Origin: Mycobacteriaceae bacterium
GTDB lineage: Bacteria; Actinomycetota; Actinomycetes; Mycobacteriales; Mycobacteriaceae
Direction: 5' to 3'
DNA length: 64,000 bases
Assembly: GCA_019245755.1 (NCBI GenBank)
Contig: JAFARC010000061.1
Coordinates: forward strand, 1 to 64,000
Shown here in pieces: positions 42,608 through 49,576 of this stretch (position 1 is its first letter; each line of letters begins with the position of its first letter). Under the pieces are notes generated by a model. That model saw only the letters and a program-made list of their open reading frames with translations. It was not told the DNA's origin and did not search any database. Made by a program: the position numbers and the translations under genes.

Positions 42608-42622
42608 GAGAAGCGGGTTCTC
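42608..42622. promoter_or_regulatory. GAGAA-N5-TTCTC palindrome
   Basis: GAGAA-GCGGG-TTCTC lies 9 bases beyond the TetR stop and 219 bp before the P450 start. It could be the TetR terminator stem, but it has the same arms and spacing as the palindromes at 43401 and 49317, suggesting a regulator site. Confidence 0.45.
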
Positions 42623-42630
42623 GCGGGGTG

Positions 42631-43284
42631 CTACGGCTTGGCGAAGCCATGGGCACAGAAATCCCACACCTCGTCGGCGGTGATCGGGTGGACGGTCCCG
42701 TCCTCAGATCCACCACTGGACTGGGAGACGAACATCACCGTCTGCATCGTCATCGCGGCCATCCGCCGCGGAGTGACATCCGGGCGCAATTCGCCTGCCG
42801 CACTTGCCTCTTCCATCAGCTCGGCGAGTAGGGCAAGCAGCGGCGCGTGCGCGACCTTGACCTCGGAGGGGTGGGAGACCAGCAGGCGCGGGGCGAAGTC
42901 GGTGAACAGCGGCCGTTTGGCGGTCGGATCCGGCCGGGACGTCTCGAACAGCAGCTTGACCGCGACCTTCAGCCGCTCAAGCGGATCGGAGTGACCTTCG
43001 GTGGCGGCGCGAATCTGGTCGGCGGAACGACTCAGCGCATCCTCGAACAGGGCGAGCAGAAGTTCATGTTTGCCGTCGAACTGAAGATAGAAGCTTCGCA
43101 GTGATTGCCGGGACCGGTCGACGACCTCCTGGACCGTGAAGTCGGTGCTGCCCTTTTCGATGATGATCGCTTGGGCAGCGTCAAGGAAACGCTGAACACG
43201 TTGTGCAGCCCGAAGTTTCGCCGTCTTGATGGAACGCTCGACCGCGCGCTGCTTCCAGGCAGGCTCTTCGCTCGGACTGGTCAC
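42631..43284 (-). CDS. TetR family transcriptional regulator
   Basis: 217 aa, GTG start. Helix-turn-helix at about residues 28-72 (TDFTVQEVVDRSRQSLRSFY then LQFDGKHELL), so the recognition helix is SRQSLRSFY rather than the common KGxxYxxF. The C-terminal domain is of the large-ligand type seen near steroid and fatty-acid genes. The best GAGAA-N5-TTCTC palindrome is 117 bp upstream, so this protein is the prime candidate regulator for that motif family. Confidence 0.88.
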   Translation of the reverse strand: MTSPSEEPAWKQRAVERSIKTAKLRAAQRVQRFLDAAQAIIIEKGSTDFTVQEVVDRSRQSLRSFYLQFDGKHELLLALFEDALSRSADQIRAATEGHSDPLERLKVAVKLLFETSRPDPTAKRPLFTDFAPRLLVSHPSEVKVAHAPLLALLAELMEEASAAGELRPDVTPRRMAAMTMQTVMFVSQSSGGSEDGTVHPITADEVWDFCAHGFAKP

Positions 43285-43597
43285 CGGCAGCTCGAGCCGT
43301 GAAGAGTAGACATATCCGAACTGTACCGGAGGACCCCGCCCGACCGTGGCCGCAGGCCGTCGGGTGGCCGCCGTGTCCGAGATTGTAACTTCCGCATGAT
43401 GAGAATAGTATTCTCTTGAACTCGCTTAAGGAAGGCATACACGAAAGGTCGAACAAGGGGGCGTCGTGACCATCCCGCGGAATTGGATGCGCAGCTGGCC
43501 GCGTCGGCATGACTTGCTGCACCGGGGATTTCTGCCGGTCCGCCGGATCGTCGTGGTCTGGTGTGACGCGGGTGGAGACGCGCATGGAGAAGACGCG
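43285..43597. other. 313-bp gap between minus-strand genes
   Basis: No gene is supported. It holds the palindrome at 43401-43415 and the upstream region of the TetR gene; the half nearer 43598 is the 3' region of the acyl-CoA dehydrogenase operon and shows no clear hairpin. Confidence 0.5.
43401..43415. promoter_or_regulatory. Perfect GAGAA-N5-TTCTC palindrome upstream of TetR
   Basis: GAGAATAGTATTCTC is palindromic over 7-bp arms around a single G. It lies 117 bp upstream of the TetR start. Similar sites occur at 16977, 42608, 49317 and 63475. It is probably an operator; the AT-rich centre contrasts with its surroundings. Confidence 0.65.
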
Positions 43598-44386
43598 TCA
43601 CAGGGACACCAGCCGGGGAGCTGAGCCTTGGGCGCGCACCGCCGCGCCGGCCTGCCGGATGAGCTCGCGGGAACTGCCGAGAAGGGCGTCGAGCACGAGC
43701 GTGCGCCGGACGTGGCGGTGCAGATCGTGCTCGGCGGTGAAACCGATGCCACCGAGCACCTGCTGGCAGTGGCGGGCCGCCGTCAGCGCCGCCTGACCGG
43801 CCGCCGCCTTGGCGAGCAGGCAACCGAGCTCATCGGCGGCGGCCGCGAGCGTGGCCTCCGCGCCTTCGATGCCAACCAGCGTCTCGGCCAGCCGGTGACG
43901 GACGGCCTGGAACGAGGCGACCTTGCGGCCGAACTGGACCCGGTCCAGCGCGTGGCTGCGGGCCAACGCCAGCATCGCCCGCGCGGTGCCGGCCAGCCAC
44001 CAGCCCAGCGCCCGGCGACCCGCCGCCAGCGGCACCGGGGCGCCAACGGTGACGCGGTGGATCGGCAGCTCACCGTCGAGGGTCGCGCCGAGATTGTCGC
44101 CGCGTTCCCAGACCACCCAGGCGCCACCGGCGAACGGCAGCGGCACCGTGGCGCCGACCGGGCGGCCGGCGGCATGCAACACCACATCGTTGAGCAACGG
44201 GGCGTGCGCGCCGGTTTCGCCGAGCAGCTTGAACACCAAAGGCGTTGCGATCTCCGGCATTTCGTCGAGCATGTCGAGCCAGCCCAACTCGACGAGCGCT
44301 TGGTCGAGCGGGTGGCCCGACACCGCGTCCATGGTCTTGCGCACGGCCTGGGCGAGCAGCGCACGCGCTTGGTCGTCCACCGTCAC
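43598..44386 (-). CDS. Acyl-CoA dehydrogenase, short subunit of a two-gene enzyme
   Basis: 262 aa from GTG 44386, overlapping the upstream ACAD stop as GTGA. It keeps the C-terminal acyl-CoA dehydrogenase helices (RVQFGRKVASFQAVRHRLAE and QVLGGIGFTAEHDLHRHVRR) but is well short of the usual 380 aa and has a reduced N-terminal domain. This is the pattern of mycobacterial alpha2beta2 dehydrogenases (ChsE1-ChsE2 type), where two different subunits share the FAD site and act on bulky steroid or terpenoid acyl-CoAs. Confidence 0.85.
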   Translation of the reverse strand: MTVDDQARALLAQAVRKTMDAVSGHPLDQALVELGWLDMLDEMPEIATPLVFKLLGETGAHAPLLNDVVLHAAGRPVGATVPLPFAGGAWVVWERGDNLGATLDGELPIHRVTVGAPVPLAAGRRALGWWLAGTARAMLALARSHALDRVQFGRKVASFQAVRHRLAETLVGIEGAEATLAAAADELGCLLAKAAAGQAALTAARHCQQVLGGIGFTAEHDLHRHVRRTLVLDALLGSSRELIRQAGAAVRAQGSAPRLVSL

Positions 44387-45483
44387 CCGGCCCCCAAGTC
44401 GAGCAGCCGGCGCGCGATGATGTTGCGCTGGATCTCGGCGGTGCCGCCGTAGATCGTCGCCGCGCGCGAATACAAAAACTCCGTGCGCCACGGCGATTCG
44501 TCCAGCTCGACCGTACCTGGCAGCAGGTCGCGGGCGGTGTCGTACAGGTGCTGCTCGGCGGTGGCGAGCAGCACCTTGTCGATCGAGGTCTCCGGGCCCA
44601 GGCGCGCTCCGTCGGCCAGTCGGTGCTGCGTCGCCCGCGAGCGGCAGCGCAGCGTATGCAGAGCCAGGTACGCCGCGCCGAGGTCGGAGTCGTCGGGGTT
44701 TTGGGCCTCGGCGACGAGTCGGTCGAACCTGGTGTACAAGTAGGCGATCCGCTGCCAGAAGCAGGTGGAGCGCTCGTGGGGCAACAGGTCCATCGCCAGT
44801 CGCCACCCGTCACCGGGCCGGCCCAGCATGCGTTTGCCGGGCACGACCACGTCGTCGAGGTACACCTCGCAGAACTCGTCGACGCCGTGCATGGTGCGCA
44901 GCGGCCGAACGGTGATGCCGGGCGAGTCCATGTCGACGAAGAACGCGGTTATTCCGTTGTGGCCGGGCGACGTGCGGGTAAGCAGCACGCAGCGCGCGGA
45001 GTACTGCGCGAAGCTGGTCCAGACCTTCTGCCCGTTGACCGCCCAGTCATCGCCGCGCGGGGTCGCGCGGGTGGCCAGCGACGCCAGGTCACTGCCCGCT
45101 CCCGGCTCGGAAAAGCCCTGGCACCACTGCTCCTCGCCGCTGAGCAGCCGCGGCACCATCTCGGCCGCCAGCCGCGCCGGCGCGTAGTCGATCAGCGTCG
45201 GCGCGAGCACCTCGACCATCGAATACGGTCCGGGTTCGGCGAGGTTGCGGCCGACGACCTCCTCCCCGACGACCGCGCGCAGGATCGGAGGCCCACCGAG
45301 CCCGCCGACCTCAACCGGCCAGCCATACCGCATCCAACCGGCGTCGTAGAGAGCTTTGTGGACCCGGGAGAGCTGCGCTATGTGGCCCTCGAGCGTGTGG
45401 TCGGGGCCCGGGGTGAGATCGTGGCGGTCGAGCCAGGCGCGCAGGCCGGTTCGAAACTCCGCGACAGCCATCGCCACATTCAC
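44383..45483 (-). CDS. Acyl-CoA dehydrogenase, partner subunit
   Basis: 366 aa, GTG start overlapping the SnoaL-like gene stop. It has WCQGFSEPGAGSDLASL (FAD/substrate binding), VNGQKVWTSFAQYSARCVLL and C-terminal TIYGGTAEIQRNIIARRLLDLG (TIYGGTAEIQRNIIARRL as quoted core). It is coupled to the short subunit at 43598 and likely forms a heterotetramer that desaturates acyl-CoA. Cofactor FAD, electrons to ETF. Confidence 0.9.
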   Translation of the reverse strand: MNVAMAVAEFRTGLRAWLDRHDLTPGPDHTLEGHIAQLSRVHKALYDAGWMRYGWPVEVGGLGGPPILRAVVGEEVVGRNLAEPGPYSMVEVLAPTLIDYAPARLAAEMVPRLLSGEEQWCQGFSEPGAGSDLASLATRATPRGDDWAVNGQKVWTSFAQYSARCVLLTRTSPGHNGITAFFVDMDSPGITVRPLRTMHGVDEFCEVYLDDVVVPGKRMLGRPGDGWRLAMDLLPHERSTCFWQRIAYLYTRFDRLVAEAQNPDDSDLGAAYLALHTLRCRSRATQHRLADGARLGPETSIDKVLLATAEQHLYDTARDLLPGTVELDESPWRTEFLYSRAATIYGGTAEIQRNIIARRLLDLGAG

Positions 45484-45899
45484 GCAGTCGGGCGGCCGAT
45501 CGCGTGCGGGCGGCCGGAGTCGTGGGCGCCACTGCGCCGGATGAACGTCATCGCGCGGGTGCGCAACCGCCAGCCGGCGGCCGTCCGGGCGTAGGTGTCG
45601 CGGTAGTAGCCGATGCGCATGTCGTGGGTGGCGTGGTCAATGAAGCACAACGGCTGGGTGCCGGTGGCGGAGTCGCCGTCGAGTTCGACGGCGGGAGTGC
45701 CGGTCAAAAACAGCCCCTTGGGCGCGGCGTCCACCAACGCGGGAAAGCGGTCCAGCGAATAAGTTTCGCCGAAGGCGCTGTAGGTTCCATCGGCGGTGAA
45801 GACGGCGAGCAGGCCGGGGATGTCCTGCTGGGTGATCGTGACCGCGTAGCGAGCCAGCAGTTGCTGAATCGCCACCAGGTCGTCAGTTGCTGTGGACAA
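45480..45899 (-). CDS. SnoaL-like/NTF2-fold protein
   Basis: 139 aa. IQQLLARYAVTITQQDIPGL and FTADGTYSAFG followed by the central sheet (TGTQPLCFIDHATHDMRIGYY) are the SnoaL-like cone fold. Such proteins act as isomerases, hydratases or beta-type subunits. A TTG start inside the amidohydrolase frame (17-bp overlap) is preceded by GAAAGG. It could be a small enzyme on the ring substrate or an accessory subunit; the fold is also that of Rieske beta subunits, which the cluster otherwise lacks. Confidence 0.78.
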   Translation of the reverse strand: MSTATDDLVAIQQLLARYAVTITQQDIPGLLAVFTADGTYSAFGETYSLDRFPALVDAAPKGLFLTGTPAVELDGDSATGTQPLCFIDHATHDMRIGYYRDTYARTAAGWRLRTRAMTFIRRSGAHDSGRPHAIGRPTA

Positions 45900-47097
45900 A
45901 AACCTTTCCGCCTTTCATCACAAAGCTCACCTTCTGGGTGACCCCGATGTCCTGCAACGGATCTCCGGGTACCGCGATGACGTCGGCGAGCAGGCCCTCG
46001 GCCAGCCGCCCGCGGTCGGCGACGTCGATCAACTCCGCCGCCGTGACGGTCGCGGCGCGCAGCACCGCGAGCGGGGGTATCCCGCGATCCACCAGCGCGA
46101 CAAGCTCGTCGGCGTTCTTGCCGTGCGGGATCGCCGGGGCATCGGTGCCCACCGCGATCTTCACCCCGGCGTCGTAGGCGGCCTTCACCGACGTGCGTGC
46201 TTTCGGGAACATCTCGGCGGCTTTCGCCTGTAACTCGGGCGGCGCCTTGGAGACGTCCATCGCGTCGGCCAGCCGCGTGGTCGGCACCAGGAAGGTGCCG
46301 TGCTCGACCAGCATCGCGATCGCGTCGTCGTCCATCAGGAAGCCGTGCTCGATGCAGTCGATGCCCGCGGCGACGGCGTGGCGCACCGCGTCGGCGCCGT
46401 GCGTGTGGGCGGCCACGCGCAGCCCCCGGCGATGCGCCTCGTCGACGATCGCGCACAGTTCCTCGTCGGAATAATGCTGAGCGCCCGCCGATCCGGTGAG
46501 CGACATGACCCCGCCCGAGCAGCACACCTTGATCAGCTGCGCGCCGTGCTTGATCTGATAGCGCACCGCCTTGCGGATCTCGTCGACCCCGTTGGCGATG
46601 CCTTCCTCGACGGTCAGTGCCAGCACGTGCGGGGCGAAGGCGGCGAACATCGTCGGGTCCAGATGGCCGCCCGTCGGGGTGATGGCGTGGCCGGCGGGCA
46701 CGACGCGGGGCCCGTCGATCCATCCGGCGTCGATCGCCTTGCCCAGCGCCACATCGAGCAGATACCCGCCGGTCTTGACGAACAGCCCGAGATTGCGCAC
46801 GGTCGTGAAGCCCGCGCGCAGGGTCCGGCGCGCGTTGCCGACGGCGCGCAGCATCCGGGTCGGCGGGTCGTCTTGGACCTGGGAGAGCGCGGGGGTCTCG
46901 CCGCGACCGCCCATCAGCAGGTTGACCTCCATGTCCATCAGGCCGGGGAGCAGGATCTGGTCGCCGAGGTCGAGGACGTGGCCTTCGGGTGGGCCGCCGA
47001 CGCCCGCGATCCGGTCGCCCTCGACGCGCAGCACACCGGGCCGGATGATCTCGCCGGAGTCGACGTCAAGCAGGCCGGCTGCCTTCAGCGTCGGCAT
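45883..47097 (-). CDS. Amidohydrolase family protein, altered metal site (module 3)
   Basis: 404 aa, paralogue of 30954. The first metal pair is again lost: LLPGLMDMEVNLLMGG gives Glu57 and Asn59 instead of His-x-His. The later ligands are kept: Lys in LIKVCCSGG, His in AAHTHG, His in EHGF, Asp in GTDAP. KTGGYLLDVAL and HLDPTMF are identical or near-identical in both paralogues. The role is inferred as hydrolysis of a cyclic amide, lactone or related bond after the Rieske step. It lies 36 bp after the small protein gene. Confidence 0.85.
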   Translation of the reverse strand: MPTLKAAGLLDVDSGEIIRPGVLRVEGDRIAGVGGPPEGHVLDLGDQILLPGLMDMEVNLLMGGRGETPALSQVQDDPPTRMLRAVGNARRTLRAGFTTVRNLGLFVKTGGYLLDVALGKAIDAGWIDGPRVVPAGHAITPTGGHLDPTMFAAFAPHVLALTVEEGIANGVDEIRKAVRYQIKHGAQLIKVCCSGGVMSLTGSAGAQHYSDEELCAIVDEAHRRGLRVAAHTHGADAVRHAVAAGIDCIEHGFLMDDDAIAMLVEHGTFLVPTTRLADAMDVSKAPPELQAKAAEMFPKARTSVKAAYDAGVKIAVGTDAPAIPHGKNADELVALVDRGIPPLAVLRAATVTAAELIDVADRGRLAEGLLADVIAVPGDPLQDIGVTQKVSFVMKGGKVFVHSN

Positions 47098-47133
47098 CGC
47101 GATGAGCCGCCTGCGCGAAGAGCGGAGGACACG

Positions 47134-47457
47134 TCAGACCACCGGCTCGGAGACGCAGTCGAGGTAAGCGGCCCCACTGTCGGGAACCCGCGGCTGTTTC
47201 CACACCTCCACCGGGAACGACACCATCACCAGCGACTGCATCAGGTGCATCAGCGCGCGTGCGTCGTCGGGCAGGTCGTCCAACGGGAATTCGTCCAGGT
47301 AGGTGATCGCGTCGTCCAGCCGGGGGAACGCCGTGTCGTAGAAGTCCTGCATCTCGGCCAACGTCGAGGCCAGCCGCCTGGCGTAGCGCTGCGGTTCGGT
47401 CGGCAGGCACCACTCCGAAAACCGTTCCAGGTCGGCGAATTCAGACGGCAGCGCCAT
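47134..47457 (-). CDS. Conserved small protein paired with Rieske oxygenases (module 3)
   Basis: 107 aa from ATG 47457 (AAGGA 8 bases upstream; the ATGs at 47466 and 47493 are less well placed). It shows LERFSEWCLPTEPQRYARRL, the MQDFYDTAFPRLDDAI helix, FPLDDLPDD and WKQPRVPDSG, closest to the copy at 30628. Its start overlaps the Rieske gene by 17 bp, indicating coupled translation and equal amounts. Unknown function; a candidate oxygenase partner subunit. Confidence 0.84.
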   Translation of the reverse strand: MALPSEFADLERFSEWCLPTEPQRYARRLASTLAEMQDFYDTAFPRLDDAITYLDEFPLDDLPDDARALMHLMQSLVMVSFPVEVWKQPRVPDSGAAYLDCVSEPVV

Positions 47458-48739
47458 TGCGGGCATCCTTCGCGCCGTTGTTCCGGTACTCATCGACGTA
47501 TTCGCCGGCCACCTTGTGCAGGGCGCGCAGCAGGATCTCCTGATCGCACAGCGGGAAGTCGCTGACCACCCTGGTGCCGATCATGGTCTGGGTGGCCTCC
47601 AGCGTGTTCGAGTCCTGCAGCGCGTACTCCTTGAACGTCACCGCGGCCAGCTCCTGCGCCAGCCGTTCGCGTGCGTTGCGCGGCGGTACGAAATACATGG
47701 TCCCCTCGAAGATGTGCTTGTCGACCGCGGTCGGCCAGTAGTGGTAGGTCAGGTACCAGCCGGGAGCCCAGATCAACAGCATCCAGTTCGGGAAGAAGTG
47801 GAACGAGTCCATGCCCCACTGCTTGGCGTTGCGCGGGTTGATGCCGGGCGGCAGCGGGTCGAGACCCTCGATGTCTGGGCGGTCCCACGGGCCGAACAGC
47901 CCGCTGCGCAGCACCCGCTCGATCGGCTTGACCATGGTGACGTCCTTGGGCGGCGACATCCCGCCCCACGACGAGATCATCGCGTGCGGATGCTGCAGCT
48001 CGTAGTGCAGTCCCTCGAAGCCATAGGCCAGCAGCTTGTCGGCCTCCTCCTTGACCGCCTGCTTCTGGTGCAGCACCGGGGCATGGTAGAACTCGGCGAA
48101 CGCGTCGATGAACAACTTCCAGTTGCTGCCCACCTCGGCTTTGTAGTAGTACACCTCGGTCATCTCGTGGAACGGGTAGCCCTCGAGGCCCTTGGCCAGC
48201 GGGCCCAGATACTGGGTCAACGGCGCAGAGTCGGGATCCAGGTTGACGAACACGAAGCCCTGCCACACCTCGCAACGCACCGGTTTGAGGCCGAACTGGG
48301 CCTTGTCGAGGTCGAAGAACTCGCCCTCCTGCTGCACGAAGGTCAGCTCACCGTCGAGGCTGTAGCGCCAGGCGTGGTATTTGCAGGTGAACTGGCGGCA
48401 CGTCCCCGACGTCTCTTCGTGCGGGTAGTCGTTCCACACCAGCTTGTTGCCGCGGTGGCGGCACATGTTGTGGAACGCCTTGACCGACCCGTCCCTGGTC
48501 TTCACCACGATCACCGAGAAGCCGGGTCCGGCGGAGGGCAGCTCCTTGGTGAAATAGCTGCCGACCCGGGGGAGTCGCTCGACGCGCCCGACGTTGAGCC
48601 AGGTCCGCTTGAAGATGGCCTCGCGTTCGGCCTTGAAGAACGCCGGGTCTATCGAATCGGTGTAATCGACCGGGGCGGTGCCCAGCTCGGGATAGTGCTG
48701 CGTCCAGCTGCCCGCGGGCGGCTTGGTGAAATGCGGCAT
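47441..48739 (-). CDS. Rieske aromatic ring-hydroxylating oxygenase, alpha subunit (module 3)
   Basis: 432 aa from ATG 48739 (AAGG 8 bases before). CRHRGNKLVWNDYPHEETSG and FTCKYHAWRYS carry the Rieske ligands with the same 23-residue gap; DAFAEFYHAPVLH is the iron site with Glu. Compared with modules 1 and 2 it has extra residues near PSAGPGFSVIVVK and SWGGMSPPKDVTM. It is followed by the small protein and amidohydrolase as in module 1 and preceded by a carboxymuconolactone decarboxylase-like gene 4 bp upstream. Confidence 0.9.
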   Translation of the reverse strand: MPHFTKPPAGSWTQHYPELGTAPVDYTDSIDPAFFKAEREAIFKRTWLNVGRVERLPRVGSYFTKELPSAGPGFSVIVVKTRDGSVKAFHNMCRHRGNKLVWNDYPHEETSGTCRQFTCKYHAWRYSLDGELTFVQQEGEFFDLDKAQFGLKPVRCEVWQGFVFVNLDPDSAPLTQYLGPLAKGLEGYPFHEMTEVYYYKAEVGSNWKLFIDAFAEFYHAPVLHQKQAVKEEADKLLAYGFEGLHYELQHPHAMISSWGGMSPPKDVTMVKPIERVLRSGLFGPWDRPDIEGLDPLPPGINPRNAKQWGMDSFHFFPNWMLLIWAPGWYLTYHYWPTAVDKHIFEGTMYFVPPRNARERLAQELAAVTFKEYALQDSNTLEATQTMIGTRVVSDFPLCDQEILLRALHKVAGEYVDEYRNNGAKDARNGAAV

Positions 48740-48743
48740 GTGA

Positions 48744-49274
48744 TTACCTTTCGTGTTCCGGCTCCACGCCAAAAGTGTTGAAAGCCATGGCCAGCAGGCC
48801 GTAGCAGCCGACCGTGAAGACGAAGTCCATGCGTTGGCGCTCGTCGAGGCGCTCGGACAGCGCCGCCCAGGTGGCGTCGGTCAGCTGCGACTTGTCCTCG
48901 AGTTCGTCGACCGCGGCCAGCGCCATGCGGTCGAACGGGTCGGCCGCTTCGCCGGTTTGGACGGCGGCGATCTCGTCGTCGGTCAGGCCGGCTCGATGGG
49001 CAATCTCGACGTGATGGACCCACTCGTAGGTACTGCCGCGACGGTGCGCCACCCGCAGGATCGCCAACTCACGCAGCCGCGGCGGCAGTGAGGAGCCGTA
49101 CAGCAAGTAGCCGTTGAAGCGCAGGAACGCGCGGGTCAGCTCCGGGTGGCGCACGAGGGTCGCCAACGCATTACCCGCGCCGGCGGGATCGCGTCGTTCG
49201 GCAGGAAGGATCTGGGCGAGGGCGTGGTCGACGGCGTCGTCCCACTGTTCGGCCGGCAGCGGGGCCAGGCGCAT
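48744..49274 (-). CDS. Carboxymuconolactone decarboxylase/AhpD-like family protein
   Basis: 176 aa from ATG 49274 (GGAGG 6 bases upstream). All-helical pattern with LRELAILRVAHRRGSTYEWVHHVEIA, in which E-W-x-x-H-x-x-x-A matches the CMD family (quoted core ILRVAHRRGSTYEWVHHVEI). The C-x-x-C of peroxidase AhpD is absent, so it resembles the decarboxylase branch, with GLTDDEIAAVQ after it. It is the first gene of the minus-strand operon running to 43598; the 302-bp divergent region upstream holds palindromes. Confidence 0.85.
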   Translation of the reverse strand: MRLAPLPAEQWDDAVDHALAQILPAERRDPAGAGNALATLVRHPELTRAFLRFNGYLLYGSSLPPRLRELAILRVAHRRGSTYEWVHHVEIAHRAGLTDDEIAAVQTGEAADPFDRMALAAVDELEDKSQLTDATWAALSERLDERQRMDFVFTVGCYGLLAMAFNTFGVEPEHER

Positions 49275-49316
49275 CCGGCCCTCCTCTCCGTTATCCGGGC
49301 ACGCACCGTAGCGGGC

Positions 49317-49331
49317 GAGAATCAGGTTCTC
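49317..49331. promoter_or_regulatory. GAGAA-N5-TTCTC palindrome before Rieske module 3 operon
   Basis: GAGAATCAGGTTCTC sits 43 bp from the start of the minus-strand operon at 49274. Arms and spacing equal those of 43401-43415, so the same regulator could act here. Confidence 0.55.
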
Positions 49332-49470
49332 ATTTCTGACTAATAGACTTCCATGTTTTGGGCGGTTGGTCAACGTCCGACGGCGAACCACCCCCTGCTC
49401 GTGGCGGCTGAACTGCGCAAATCCGCGGGTGTGTGACGAGGTCAGAGGCCGGCGGGCTACCCTCCAGATG

Positions 49471-49499
49471 TTGATTCTCGATTCCTGAGAAGATAGTTT
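49471..49499 (+). promoter_or_regulatory. Promoter with inverted repeat in the spacer
   Basis: TTGATT (49471-49476), 17 bases, TAGTTT (49494-49499). Inside it TTCTC (49475-49479) and GAGAA (49487-49491) form a repeat with a 7-base loop. The -10 is identical to that at 1429. It is a likely start for the amidohydrolase gene at 49577, repressed or activated through the repeat. Confidence 0.6.
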
Positions 49500-49576
49500 C
49501 CTATGAGAGAGAACTTGGCTAGGGCAGCGGCCCCGGGGACCGCCGACGGCAGCCATGTCGATCGAAAGGAACGGCC

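Larger units (their letters stand above)
49275..49576. other. 302-bp divergent control region
   Basis: No gene is seen. The region holds GAGAA-N5-TTCTC at 49317-49331 on the side of the minus-strand Rieske operon and a promoter with an inverted repeat (49471-49499) on the side of the amidohydrolase gene. Confidence 0.55.

Noticed and set aside
43413-43597. Possible short gene in the gap before the ACAD operon end
   Set aside because: Open frames there lack ribosome binding sites and resemble out-of-frame readings of flanking sequence.
29359-48739. Rieske modules as a recent duplication or IS-mediated amplification
   Set aside because: The three alpha subunits differ at many positions and in indels, and no repeats flank them, so duplications are old.
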